Shown here: positions 9,932 to 22,264 of the stretch, piece by piece
How the letters are laid out: each line of letters starts with the position of its first letter
Numbering within the stretch: position 1 is the stretch's first letter
Origin: Heliocidaris erythrogramma
Lineage: Eukaryota; Echinodermata; Echinoidea; Camarodonta; Echinometridae
Assembly (NCBI GenBank): GCA_025617745.1
Contig: CM046864.1
Coordinates: 30,483,162-30,547,161 of the forward strand
Reading direction: 5' to 3'
DNA length: 64,000 nt
The notes under the pieces: model-generated
What the model was told of the DNA's origin: nothing
The model's input: only the letters and a program-made list of their open reading frames with translations
Databases searched by the model: none
Position numbers and translations under genes: made by a program

Positions 9932-12821
9932 TGGAAGGTACAATGAGGAGCTGTATATTTTGTCCGCTTCTTTGTTCGCCATGTTCATAGTGCAGTTTAC
10001 CTTAGCTTAATTAATACTCCCGTGATAGTTTACATTCCCTACTGGTCTTTTTATAACCATGGGGTTGTGTGGTAACTCCTTGGTTTAACTAGTGGTCTGG
10101 TTTTCCATGTATATTGGCTAAGAAATCAAAATCATTTCACTAGGCAAGTGTGTATCGAGCACATAATTATGCAGCTTCAATTTCAAGACAAGATGAATGT
10201 CATAGTTTATTATGTCATAATAATGTTATTGTTCGCTTCATGTGAGGAACATCTGCCATAAAAAAATAATTGAAGTGTCATTACTACCATTCTCAAAACT
10301 ACAGATGAGCTTGATATCTTTATAAAGTTGCCTTTCTTGCACTCTATTTCTCTCCCCTCCCCTTATTTCTGTATCAGTATTGTACCTTTATTCCATACAC
10401 CATTTTATTTTCTGCTATATTTCTTGTCATTTCCCTTTGCATGGGTCAATAGGTATTATCTATATTTCTATATGTTTTCTTTTTTTCCCTTTTCTTTTTT
10501 TTTTGGTGGGGGGGGGGGAGGGTGGGACCCGACTCACTTTGATTTTTTTTTTTATTTTATGGAAACGGCATGATGTCTCGTATATGTGGTATATAGAGAG
10601 AGTGAGAGAGAGAAGGGGAGGGGCAGGAGAGAGAAAAAACGAGCTAACATTTAGATTTCCTTTTTAAAAAATATCTGCATTGGTAATCAAAAATTGTAGC
10701 ATATTTCACTACAAAAGTTTAATATTGTAAATATGCTGGTGTAATATTTTTTGTAAAATTTGTTACATGTACATATATCTCACTCTGTCGTTTCAGATCC
10801 AGCAAATAGACGAGAAAAACAACGGTACGAGGAAACAGCATAAGCAGTAACGTAGCAACTAAAAAAAGAAATTAACGTATATTCTAGATGGACAAAATGA
10901 AGAAGACTTCTGGCACGTGTTAAGATTATATCATGATTATATCCAAACTGGATGAAGCTGTTAAGGTGGCACCATAAGCAGTACCTGCAGGAAAATGTTT
11001 GCAGTATTCGGAACTGAAGAAATGTTTACTATGAATACTATGAAGGCCGGGAAAACTCCTTTCAACATGCCCTGGTCGTGTATGCATCTCAACTATGGGG
11101 GAATGCACAATCAACTGATGAAGAAAAACCGCAGCTTAAATAGATGTTGACCAGTAATTTGGATAATTATGAGGAAGTGCCAGATGGAAACAACTATTGT
11201 TTAACCTTATCGTTTGGATAGCATGATGTGATTGTAATAACAAATACTGCATAGTAATCATCTTTAATGTATGCATGGTGAAGGAGACCTAGAGATTACA
11301 ACTGGAGGAGAAAGTCTATTGTATATATATCAATTCATTCTACTTCTGACCGCCGTTCTGTTATTTGATGAATTCGCCAACTGGACCTTTGGGTATTAAA
11401 ATATTACTTACTCAGCTCTTTGTGATAAGATACATGCATTTCTGAAAGAACATTCTAAACTCATGGGGCTTGACACTGAACTCCACTAGCCTGCACGTTA
11501 TGAAGGAACTAATGGCGAAAAATGGATAGTGTGAAATTGTTTCGGGGTATCGCCTTAACCATGCCATAAGCTATAATCCGGAGTCGACCCTTCCGAACAG
11601 ATGCATATTTTTTTCAATAGTGAGAAGGAGCCGTGATATAAACTACCTAACCAATACAATATTCCATTATTTATTATTTTCACAACGTGTTTTTCTTTTA
11701 AGTTTGTTTTAAGTGTGTTGCCAGGGCTGTTCTTTAGAAATTGTACTTACAGTATCTAAACAACTTCCAACTTCCAATACCATGTGATGTGTCACAAAAT
11801 GAATTGTATGAGAAATGATTCCATCAAAATCCCATTATCATTTTTAATGGTAGACTCCTAAGCTTATTTCACTTCAATAATGTATGTCGTTGCATATCCC
11901 CTAGCTTAAAATGAAAAATCTCCAGTTCTTTTTGTAAGATGAACATTATGGTGGTTAATTGATTGATAATATATTTAACCTGACAGCTAAGAAAGCAAGT
12001 TAGCGTATGTTTGTAAGCAAGCAACCGGGGGAAAGAAATCTTTTAGTCCTATTCGAGGGACTTGGATTAATTCCTTACCAACTACACAGTATTAATTTCT
12101 AATATTAAAAAGGTTTACTTTGAAATATGATTACTTACTATTTAATGGGTAAAACTATGTAGAAATAAGTGAATACATGATTGCATGAATGGGATTTATG
12201 GGGTACTTCATGGAAATCTAATTACTGCTATGGAGTAAATTTCCTGGGCATGTACGAATAAGTGAAAATGTATTTGCAGATCAATATAAAATACATGTAT
12301 GTCGTTGCCTATTCCCAACTTAAAAGTAAAAAGTTTGATGAAAATATCATTTATAGATGCATATTTATAATAAAAAATGTTTATATACTTTGATAATCTA
12401 ATTACTACTCTGGAGTAAATTTATTGGGTATGTAGCAATAAGTGAATACATGTCAGCGTGAATGAGTTTGGTGGGGTACTTCATATATAGGCATGCTCAG
12501 AAATTTGTTGACCGCGCAAACAGGTCTGTTTTCAAGACAAAATTCCACAGGCAATACTCATTATTTGTGACATACATGTATGTACACAGGTTGCATGGCA
12601 GGTCACCGGCAACTTATATTTCAAGTACCCCCCATTTTTCATTTTAATGTTGTTGTTTTTTGTACTGGCATAGCTGTGGTGAGAGGCTGATGATGATTGC
12701 ATGATCAAGTAGTCTTTGTGTCCCATGACTTTCCTTAAAACCGATTTAGGAGTTGTCCCCTTGTATCAAATGAATAGACCAAAATAGGCATATTGTAAAT
12801 CTCAGTTGTTAAATTATTTCG
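9932..12821. other. Unassigned centre of the CCCATATGGG element
   Basis: No recognisable domain on either strand. It contains a G-run near 10506, a GA-rich stretch at about 10597-10640, and a stretch after a pyrimidine-AG at 10796 that could pass for a splice acceptor but opens only a short frame. The remaining sequence is AT-rich with no frame over about 80 codons. Confidence 0.45.
11878..12490 (+). repeat. Degenerate direct repeats
   Basis: The block ATGTATGTCGTTGC followed by CTTAAAA recurs at about 11880 and 12297. The block CTAATTACT - CTCTGGAGTAAATTT - GGGCATGTA - CAATAAGTGAA recurs at about 12218 and 12399. This implies an old tandem duplication. Confidence 0.5.
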
Positions 12822-14050
12822 GGCCCATGAGGGGGCCCATGGGAGAACACAATATATGGGATCAATCATACTGTTCCCATATATTACCCAGATGGACCCC
12901 AGATTAAACCCATATGGGCCATCGGGTATGGCCCATATGGGTCCCCAATGGGCCTTGTGTGCAAAATACTATGGGGCCCCATATGGGCATTCCAGGGTAG
13001 GACCAAAATAGGGGATAGCCTAGTATTTGCCAACATATTGCCCACATTTATACCCAGATTGGCCCCAGGCTGAACCCATATTAGCCATGTGGACGGCCTT
13101 TATTGGCCCCATATGGGCCTTGGGTGCAGAATCTTATGGGTCCCGTATGGGCATTCCCATGTGGGACCCATATGGGAACCCACAGATAATACCCATATGG
13201 GATAGCCCATATTTTGCCCACTTATTTCCCACATTTATACCCAGATGGGCCCCAGGCCGAACCCATATTGGCGATCTGGGATGGCCCATATGGGACCCAC
13301 ATGGGTCTTGGGTGCAAAATCTTATGGGGCCCATATGGGCATTCCCGTGTGTGACCCATAAGGGATAGCCCATATTTTACCCACATATTGCCCACATTTA
13401 TACCCAGATGGGCCCCAGGCCGAACCCATATTGGCGATCTGGGATGGCCCATATGGGACCCACATGGGTCTTGGGTGCAAAATCTTATGGGGCCCATATC
13501 GGCATTCCCGTTTGCCACGCATAAGGGATAGCCCATATTTTACCCACATATTGCCCACATTTATACCCAGATGGGCCCTAGGCCGAACCCATATTGGCGA
13601 TCTCGGATGGCCCATATGGGACCCACATGGGTCTTGGGTGCAAAATCTTATGGGGCCCATATCGGCATTCCCGTGTGCCACCCATAAGGGATAGCCCACA
13701 TTTTACCCACATATTGCCCACATTTATACCCAGATGGGCCCTAGGCCGAACCCATATTGGCGATCTGGGATGGTCCATATGGGACCCACATGGGTCTTGG
13801 GTGCAAAATCTTATGGGGCCCATATCGGCATTCCCGTGTGCCACCCATAAGGGATAGCCCATATTTTACCCACATAGTGCCCCCATTTATACCCAGATGG
13901 GCCCCAGGCCGAACCCATATTGGCGATCTGGGATGGTCCATATGGGACCCACATGGGTCTTGGGTGCAAAATCTTATGGGGCCCATATGGGCATTCCCAT
14001 GTGGGACCCATATGCAAACCCATATGGGGCCTACATGATCCCCATATGGG
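12822..14050. repeat. CCCATATGGG tandem array, right part (about 163-bp period)
   Basis: About six copies of a unit marked by TTATACCCAGATGGGCC, starting near 13236, 13398, 13561, 13723 and 13887, with decayed copies before. Within each unit CCCATATGGG-type palindromes alternate with CTTGGGTGCAAAATCTTATG. Unit length and sequence differ from the left array although the core palindrome is shared. Frames across it are periodic artefacts. Confidence 0.9.
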
Positions 14051-14063
14051 CTTGCTACCTGGG

Positions 14064-14425
14064 GGGTCGCTATTCATAATCACAGAAGAGGGTCGCTATT
14101 CATAATCACAAAAGAGGGTCGCTATTCATAATCAAAGAAGAGGGTCGCTATTCATAATCAAAGAAGAGGGTCGCTATTCATAATCGAAGAAGAGGGTTGC
14201 TATTCATAATCGAAGAAGAGGGTCGCTATTCATAATCAAAGAAGAGGGTCGCTATTCATAATCACAGAAGAGGGTCGCTATTCATAATCACAGAAGAGGG
14301 TCGCTATTCATAATCGAGAAGAGGGTCGCTATTCATAATCACAAAAGAGGGTCGCTATTCATAATCACAGAAGAGGGTCGTTATTCATACTCGAAAGAAG
14401 AGGGGCGCTATTCATTATCGAAGAA
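14064..14425 (+). repeat. Minisatellite, inner left arm of FB-2
   Basis: Homogeneous GGGTCGCTATTCATAATC units with CACAGAAGA, CAAAGAAGA or CGAAGAAGA linkers, about 27-bp period, same orientation as 5366-5750. It ends in GGTTAGGGTTAGGATT, only two telomere-like hexamers. Confidence 0.9.
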
Positions 14426-15640
14426 GAGGTTAGGGTTAGGATTATTTGTAAAACATTGTAATATGATTTTCAGTGTTCAATGAACACTCAAATATGAAAG
14501 AACAAAACTAATAATATTGGATGGGAGACTCCCAACGGCTGTGTCGAAGTAATATTGGGACGGACGATGAAACAAATACATCCATTAAAGTAGGTATTCA
14601 AAGAAAATCACAAATATGGCAATTAATGTATCACTAGAAACTGGGAAGCTTACAGATGGCAATCGTATAAGTTTTATGTCAACTGCGTATCTGATGATTA
14701 TAAAAACAACACAAATAAAAGCTCTTCTCAGCATCTGGAATATCCGAGGATTCGCCAGAAATATAGCGATGTTTTGATGTCGTCACACTCGGGATCGATC
14801 CTGCTTAAGCAGACGACGTCCTATAATGAATGAACGTAATTGCAATGCAATTATTTATCAAATTATAAAGAGTTTGGTGTATTTAAACATGACCTTATTT
14901 CACACCATTATAAAGGGAAAGTAAAACTGATTCTGATAGCTAAAACCGTTTGATTGTAAATACACAGGAGAAGGGTCAATGATCAATGAAATAAACCCCA
15001 CTTTCAAATTGAAAAGCCCTCCGAATAATAGCAGGATGGTATTCGTTCCCTCTTGAAACGCCGAACATGCCCCGGTGCAAGCAGCTGAAAATACAATGGC
15101 GTCTTATTTTGTTTACAAGTGACTGATTCCTTTATTTTTTTAACGCTGCATTTTTCATCAAAATAATACCATACACGAAGTTAAGAGTGAGGCAACAGAC
15201 TAACATTAAGACTGACGCTAGTGAAGGAAGAGAAATAAGTGAAGAGGATATGACAAAATAGGCTCTGAAAAATGTGTAAGATGTTATGGGACATCGTCTG
15301 CTTAGACAGGACTGGTCCATGGTGTGTCGTCACATATCTCAGCAGCGTTCGAGGAGCTCTTCAGCTGCTATATCGGGGGCTGTATTTTACCGTTTTATAA
15401 TTGATAATAATCATTACTTCAAATGTTTCCAAGCGTTGAATTTGGATAACCTTGTTTAATTTATGCCATCTATGCAATAATAAGTATTAAGCCAATATTT
15501 AAAATCATTAAAGTTCTACTTTAAAAACAGGCGAGAGCGAAAAGGCGGAGGAAGCGGAGGAAGAGAAAGATAAAAGCTACGACATTTGCATCCACCCCTG
15601 ATACATACAGTGCAGCATTGCGTCCAATAATTGAAAAGCA
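14426..15640. other. Unannotated part of the FB-2 loop
   Basis: No supported gene. Frames are short and without domain features. Confidence 0.4.
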
Positions 15641-15647
15641 GTCCGGT

Positions 15648-15870
15648 GTCGAACTAACTTTGAATCCGCCTAAAAGAAGGTGCTACATGTACGAGCCGCT
15701 ATCTTTTCTTAAATTTGCTATAAAACGTCACAGGTTTCGCGTTTCACGTGGCAAGGGGACAAATTGTAAAGTAGTCTGGGCGTCGAACTATGCCTATAAC
15801 CTTCCGCCTAAAAAGAACTGTTTGCTGCGAGCCTTTATCTTTCTCTCAAAGTTGCTACAAAACGTCAGAG
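15648..15870 (+). repeat. Two-copy imperfect direct repeat (about 134-bp offset)
   Basis: The order GTCGAACTA - TTCCGCCTAAAA(G)A - GAGCC - ATCTTTC - TTGCTA(T/C)AAAACGTCA occurs twice (about 15648-15733 and 15782-15867). The frames over both copies do not look conserved. Confidence 0.5.
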
Positions 15871-16031
15871 GGCCCCACCCCCCAGGACAAGACAATTGGC
15901 TGTAAAGGTGATTAGCCTTTGCCTCCTTCACTTCCAAAAGTTTACCTTTTCTATTCCCCAAATAATCATCACTTATCACTTCAACAATTGTGGAATCTTC
16001 AAAGAATTTCCCTTTTATTTTAACAGCGCAT

Positions 16032-16296
16032 CCAGGGGCGTATCCAGGATTTCCCAATAGGGGGCGCCAGGCATTATTGATCGCCGTCCTGGGGGAGGGG
16101 TCTAAGGGGAGGGGGTGCCCCCTCCCCTTTGGAAAATGTTTGCTTCTGAAGAAGGGCTGAGATGCAAAATAATCCTATATGTGACCAATTTTGAAGCCTA
16201 CTTGATGAACTTTTTTTTTTGCTAGTTCTTTTTTTTACGATGGCCAATGGGGGGGGGGGGGGGCGCCTGTTCCGCCACCCCTGGATACGTCACTGG
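16032..16296. mobile_element. hAT-like MITE with internal G-runs
   Basis: Inverted ends: CCAGGGGCGTATCCAGG at 16032, and CCAGTGACGTATCCAGGGG read inward from 16296. The interior has a G-rich block and a 16-nt G-run near 16247. Ends of the CAG(T/G)GGCG-ATCCAGG type are common in hAT-derived MITEs of marine invertebrates, but I could not confirm an 8-bp target duplication. Confidence 0.5.
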
Positions 16297-17181
16297 CACC
16301 ATTCTCTTTCAATAATGCCTACTCTCTCTCTCTTGCCTTTAAGTGCCTCTGCAGAGGACAAAACGCTTATTGAAATGTACTTCATATTTGTCTTTTCGAT
16401 TAACCCTTTTGGCGAGTGGCGAAATGAGACTTTTCAAAACTCAAATTATGGTCATTTTTTTTGGTAAAATGGGGCGTTACTTAGATTCTGGTTCTAGCTG
16501 CATGTGGGAAAATAATGTGACATGAACATAAATATAAAATAATATAGTGATAAAAATAGTTAAATTGGAAGGGAAAGGGCGATATTGGTATAGGAAAGGA
16601 GCACTACTGGAGGTGAATGATGAAATCTTGAGAAAGGAAAGGGTTTTCACGAGTTTAATAAAGTGGGGTGAAGGACCACTTTTCAACAAACTTCCTCTGC
16701 CCCGGAATCTCCATCTCTAAATGATTTCTTTTAAAATATCCACGTAGGCCCACATTATTTAGAGCTGACCGTCGGATTGGAACTAATGTTGTCCTTTATA
16801 ATTATTGAAAATGAATCCTAGTCAATACACATCTTATAAATAACTAAACAAATAGATAATCACATATTCGGTAATTGGCATAAAAGCGTAAAGAGTGGTC
16901 CTAAACAAAAGAGGAGGCTTACCTTATAGACCAAAATCGTGTGAACGACGTACATGTACAGAACGCTACAAGAAACTAGGCCTACTTTTCCCACTATATA
17001 TGCGCGTATCGCTTTATAATCAAGTTCTCCATCGATAAAGAAGGGCGCACGCGCAATGTGTAGGACATTTTACTCTCCTTTTCTTTTAACGAAATATCAT
17101 TTGTTTATATGATTCAATTAAGGTTATATTTATTTCCTGTCCTCTTTTTTATTAAAAAACAAACCTTTATTACTCCTTTAC

Positions 17182-17290
17182 TGCTAATTTTTTTTTTTTT
17201 GAGGGAGGGGGCGAAAATGCGGTTTGCCCCCACCTTTTTGTTGGGGGTGATCGCCCCACCCCCAATTTCCGGCGCCTATGAACGCATCCT
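17182..17290. mobile_element. Fragment of a G-rich MITE
   Basis: T-run, GGGAGGGGGCGAAAATGCGG, a C-rich block and TTCCGGCGCCTATGAACGC resemble one end of the same hAT-like class as 16032-16296. The other end was not found. Confidence 0.25.
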
Positions 17291-17359
17291 AGATCTCAGT
17301 TAGGTTTAAATGACGTCACAGTTTATGGCAGGTTTTTTTTCGAAAAACCGCATCCTTCT

Positions 17360-17935
17360 GGAGAAAACTAGAAGAGAAATATTACAAAAAAATCATACAA
17401 ATGCAAAAGGAAGAAATAAGAGAAAAATACTGAAAACATAAAAGAAGGAAAGAGAAGATGCTAGAATAAGAAAGACAGAATAGAGAAGAAGATAAAAGGA
17501 AGAAACACAGAATAAGAGATAGAGGAAAGATCAAAAGAGCAGATGAAAGGAGAACAATGAATAAAGGCACGGGGTAGGGTACAACAAAAGATGAAAGAGA
17601 TGAAAGAAGGAACAAATAAAGGAAAACATAAGGAGAAAAAAAAATGCTGGAAGGATAAAACAAAGTATAACATTTATAATGGAAAGACAGCAAGAGAAGA
17701 TAAAGAAAGGGAACAAAGAACAATTTACGGAAAGACAGAAAGAGAAAATCCAAGAATGATCAAAATACAGAAAGAGAAGAACAAAGAAAGATCAAAACAA
17801 AAAAGAGCATAAGAGAAGACAACAAGAAAAGATAAAGAAAGCTCAAAACAAAGAATAACATAAGGACAGAAAGAGAAGAGGAAGAAGAATATAAAGAGAG
17901 GCGAAGGGAAGGATAGAAGATGAAGCGAAAAATAA
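17360..17935 (+). repeat. Purine-rich low-complexity tract, target of the LINE
   Basis: AG-rich tract with modules such as GATAAAG and AACAAAGAATAACA. Matching sequence (AAAACAAAGAATAACA) resumes at about 21064-21170, on the other side of the LINE, so the LINE split one tract. Apparent frames on both strands are compositional. Confidence 0.7.
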
Positions 17936-20900
17936 TTATTCAATTATTCAATTCAGTTTATTCAAATTCCGATAAAAAGTATACAAACTTGAAATAGATA
18001 CATTAAAACAGTATAATATAGGGATTAAATATTCAATAAAATGCAATACAGGATTTTAACTATAAAAGGAATAGGGATGACCATTAAAAGACCAGGTGCT
18101 GGTCTTGTCGAGACAGCCAACCATGTGTAGATTAATAGTATTGCAGTCATGTTACACGTTTAACTCAATACAATATTGTAATACATATAGAACCTTAAAC
18201 AGAAACAAACAAAACCTAACAAACCCTACACAAATGCAGTATATATATATATAAGATGACAGTAATAATCATTAAAAACTATTCAGATAATAAATATTTC
18301 TTCAATGTTCTTTTAAATATTGTTAAAGATTTCATTAACTGCATTTCTATGGGGAGATTGTTCCAAACAACTGGTGCATGATGACGAAATGAGAAGAGTA
18401 CATAATTTCTATTGACAGGCCATAAGTGATATTTTTTACTACTTCTTGTGTTATGTTCATGTATATGTGAGTTTAAAGTTAACATGGCAGACATAGAATT
18501 ATGGAGTAAGTTTTGCTTATGTTTAAACAATAATATTGCACTTATTATACATTCAATTGATAGATATTAAGTAAATTTAGTTGAATAAACAATTCTTTAG
18601 TGTGTGCTAATTGGTATGATAATGTACAGATTCTAACAACTCTTTTTTGCAAAACAAATAATCGTTGTAATTTAGTAGGGTAGGTATTTGCCCAAACTGT
18701 ATTACAATAAGTTAAATAAGGTAAAATTAAAGTATTATACAAGATAACAAGGATATGTTTTGGCAAGAAATGGCGAAGTTTACTGATAATACCAACATTC
18801 TTCGATATTTTATTTGAAATTTCTAAAATATGATTATTCCAAGATAACTTTTCATCTATTAATACTCCTAAAAATTTGGTGTGAGTTACACGCTTTATAA
18901 TTTCATTATCCATTTTTATATGTAGGTCCATAAAATTATTTACATTTTTATTATAAAAATATATAAAATTTGATTTATCCATATTCAATAATAATTTATT
19001 ACACTTAAACCACTTACATACTTTTCCTAATTCTAAATCCAAAGTGTTATTCAAAGATTGTATATTTTTATCTGAAGCAAGTATGTTGGTATCATCAGCA
19101 AAGAGTATAAATTTTAAAATATCAGAAGATCGAGGTAGATCATTAATAAAAATTAAAAACAACAAAGGTCCTAAAATAGACCCTTGGGGTACACCACATA
19201 AAATATCCAAGGGATCAGATAAAGTTTCATTAAAAGAGACATACTGTATGCGATTATGTAAATAGCTATTAAACCACATTAGAGGAAGCCCTCTTACTCC
19301 GTATATTTGCAATTTATTCAATAGGATAGGATAATCAATACAATCAAATGCCTTACTTAAATCTAAGAAGATCCCAATTGTATGAAGTTTGTTATTTAAA
19401 GCATTAATAACATAATCATGTAAATTAATCAAGGCTATTTCAGTTGAAACATTTTTTAAAAATCCGTATTGAGTTTCGGTTAAAAGAGAATTGCATGATA
19501 AAAAATCATAAAATCGATTATAAATAATTCTTTTTAAAATTTTGGAAAAGTAAGGGAGTATAGAAATAGGGCGATAATTAGAAATATCATGTACATCACC
19601 CTTTTTATGAATGGGAATTACTTTAGCAATCTTTAAATTAAATGGGACTGTACCCAATGACAAGGATAAATTAAATATATGACATAATGGTTTCAAAATA
19701 AAATATATAACTTCCTTAATGACGGGGGACTTAAATCATCTATACCACAACTATTTGTGCACTTTAATTTCTTAACAATATCGCATATTTCATTTTCAGT
19801 TACAGGATTAAAAAATACAGAACTAGAAAAGGGTTTAGGCAAGAAAATGGCATGAGCATTCTTATCTGAACAATTAGCGGCGTCATGTATAGAAAATCCT
19901 ATTTTTACAAAAAAATCATTAAAACAGTCTGCTATATTTTTATCACCATGTACATCACTACCTTCAACATTAATATATTCTGGCAAACTTTTATTCTTAT
20001 TACCAAGTATTTCCTTAATAACATTCCAAGTTTTCTTCAAATTCCCATTAGATTCTTGAAATTTTCTTCCATAAAACCTTTTACGTGCTATTTTCAACAA
20101 TTTATTTACTTCATTTCTTAATATAACATACCTTTTCTTATTTCTATCAATTGGATGTTCACGATATTTCTTAAAACTCCTATTTTTTTTCCTTATCTTC
20201 CTTAACAAATCCGAATCAATCCAAGGCTTCTTGGGTTTACTTTTTTTCTTTTTAAAGACCTTTTTAAAAACATTTTCATATAACAAAGTAAATTTCATTA
20301 AAAATCTATTATAAGCATTATCAACATTTTCACAATATAATATATCATTCCAATCAATTAATATTAATTTTTCTTTAAATAAATCTATCGTTTTATCGTT
20401 TATAATTCGTTTTTTAAGTACAATATTATTCTTATCTAAATTATATTTCTGAGTGATTTGGAAAACTGGAAAATGGTCAGATATATCATTAAGAAATAAG
20501 CCAGAAGAAATATCTAAATCAAAATTGTTTGTAAATATATTATCAATAAGAGAAAAAGATGATTCTGTTACCCTAGATGGTTTATCAATAAGAGGTAAAA
20601 AGCTATATGAATATATTGCACCTAAAAATTGATTTACATTATTATTTGAATATTTAATTAAGTCAATATTAAAATCACCCATAATGTAAGATGGCTTTGA
20701 TTCTAAATTAATCTTTTTAAGACAATTTTCAAATGCAATAATAAACTCATTCATATTTGCTTGTGGTTTTCTATATACAATGCCGACAATAATATTCTTT
20801 TGATTCAATAACATAATTTCAATAAACAATGACTCATAATTTTTAGAAATATCTAATAAATCACTTCTTATTCTAAAACGTAATAAATCTGAAATTAAAA

Positions 20901-21040
20901 GAGCAACACCTCCACCATTTCCATATTTACGATCAGAATGTATGAAGGTATAACCATCTACATTGAATAAAAGGGGTGTATGCTCATTAATCCATGTTTC
21001 TGAAAAACCATATATAGAAAACTTAAAAAGTAAGGTTGAT
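17936..21040 (-). mobile_element. 5'-truncated non-LTR retrotransposon (CR1/L2/Jockey-like)
   Basis: Minus-strand element with partial APE endonuclease, reverse transcriptase and C-terminal region, followed by a 3' tail of short repeats (TTGAATAATTGAATAATT, read on the minus strand). That kind of tail is typical of CR1/L2-type LINEs, which lack poly(A). The 5' end is truncated within the endonuclease domain at about 21040. The element interrupts the purine-rich tract. Confidence 0.8.
18279..21036 (-). pseudogene. LINE ORF2: endonuclease-reverse transcriptase, two frameshifts
   Basis: Read on the minus strand. The open frame starts inside the APE endonuclease near 21036 (SETWIN, then GDFNIDL near 20680 and SDHFPVF near 20475). 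It continues through a linker rich in Lys/Asn into reverse transcriptase, with NYRPISILPYFSKIL, DLSKAFDCID, GVPQGSILGPLLF and the catalytic FADDTN (about 19110). The C-terminal segment has the VWNNLP..FK..LK signature of CR1/L2/Jockey relatives. Frames break near 19695, between endonuclease linker and RT, and near 18545, before the C-terminus. Both look like single-base indels. The element would nick DNA and copy its RNA at the target site, but this copy is dead. The clade is not resolvable by eye. Confidence 0.85.
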
Positions 21041-21180
21041 AAAAAGATAAAGATAAAATGATACTAAAACAAAGAATAACAAATAAACAGTTAGGGAAAA
21101 CAAATGCAGAAAGATAAAGCAATGATAAGTTTAGGACAGAAGAAAAGATAAAGGGCTGAAAATATGAACGAACATTAAGA
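21041..21180 (+). repeat. Purine-rich tract, continuation beyond the LINE
   Basis: Shares GATAAAG and AAAACAAAGAATAACA modules with 17360-17935. Confidence 0.6.
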
Positions 21181-21185
21181 GATGT

Positions 21186-21875
21186 CCTGGGGTAGTTGAC
21201 CTAAGGGGGTAGTTGTCCAGATACGATATATACATGATTGTATGCCCTGCACTTGTTTTTCAAGGGGAGAGTTCATAAATGACGGTTCTAGTAGTAGAAT
21301 TTATAGTTTAAATGCTATGAAAGCATTGATATCAAATTCACAGGAGACGGAGGATGTGGCCTGTAGGATTGGCTTGTATTACACCCCCCCCCCCCCGCAA
21401 AAATTCACCTTCAATAAATGACATGATCAAGAGGAGGAGGAGGATGACCATGATGATTATTATTCATAGGATCAAGATCGATCAACATTGGGATAATTTT
21501 TGTCATGATTTTTGTTAAGATTGTGATAAGGAAGACCGAAATAAAGATTTCAAAGAATATAATGAAATTAAACAAGTTAGTAATTACCATGAAAGCACAT
21601 GCACTCAAATGCTCTGAAAGGTGATTTTAACTCGGGGAAATTTGAAAGTCCCAACCGTGGGAGGGCATACTTCATTTCCATCCATGCCCATAAACATGGG
21701 CACACTGTAAAAAAGTGGATGCCAATGAATTGTATGTTACTAAAATCACGTATTATGAAAATATTACTATCCCACCCCAAAATAAAAACGAAAACAATTT
21801 TTTCACGGCAATTTCTAAGCCCGTATCCGGACAACTACCCCCTACAACTAATCTCCAGGATAACTACCCCCTACG
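21186..21875. mobile_element. MITE with doubled subterminal inverted motif
   Basis: The left end carries GGGGTAGTTG(ACC) then GGGGGTAGTTGTCCAGATAC (about 21190-21226). The right end carries the complement, CCCGTATCCGGACAACTACC, then TAACTACCCCCTACG (about 21820-21875). So each end has two GGGTAGTT(A/G)TCC copies. The interior has a C-run at about 21385 and no supported gene. Confidence 0.55.
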
Positions 21876-22264
21876 AGAATCCCACCCCCCCCCCCCCTCC
21901 CCAATGGACGATTGTTGAGATAAAGGCTAGGGATTAGGTCTCCACAGGAGCTGAGAAACGGGAGGATCTGGATGATTCAATGATTCATTTATTGTCATGC
22001 AACAAGGATAAAAATTGTGTTACAATCTGATGTCCCAATTTCAAGCATAAAATACATATCAGAAAATTGCACGTGATGGATAAGAATGAATACAGAAAAA
22101 CATATTAATGCACATGTATCAAAAATATATTAACACATTGAGAATAAAGAGGCATGACAATATAATACCTCATTATTCCATGATAAATCTACGTAAACAG
22201 TATACAAAAGGAAATAAGAGTACAAGCAAGAGGTCCATGTCTTGCAGAAAACCATGCAGAAACA

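Larger units (their letters stand above)
5751..14063. mobile_element. CCCATATGGG-array element inserted in the FB-2 left arm
   Basis: Bounded by short inverted ends, CCCAGGTAAC at 5751 and the complementary GCTACCTGGG ending at 14063. On both sides the GGGTCGCTATTCATAATC minisatellite resumes in the same orientation, and uninterrupted neighbouring units supply the empty site. This suggests a GG target duplication (5749-5750, 14064-14065). Inside each end is an array rich in the CCCATATGGG palindrome: about 61-bp units on the left, about 163-bp units on the right. The centre (9011-12821) has no recognised gene. The left array is interrupted by another element at 6814-8494. I know of no named family with this structure. 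Confidence 0.6.

Noticed and set aside
10796-10860. Possible exon after a splice-acceptor-like site
   Set aside because: The downstream frame closes after about 17 codons and has no recognisable similarity.
5765-14050. CCCATATGGG as a serum-response CArG box
   Set aside because: A CArG box needs CC, six A/T, GG. Here the six central bases are CATATG, so the match fails; an E-box (CANNTG) reading is possible but unproven.
13027-14105. Overlapping frames with repeated GPIRFCTQDPCGSHMG motifs
   Set aside because: The 163-bp unit is close to a multiple of three, so frames stay open across copies. They occur on both strands and in several phases.
5366-14425. CRISPR array
   Set aside because: Repeats of 27 to 163 bp are tandem and share linkers; there are no unique spacers of constant length and no cas genes, and the context is eukaryotic.
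14425-14445. Telomere-like TTAGGG repeats
   Set aside because: Only two units are present, which is expected by chance and not evidence of an internal telomeric tract.
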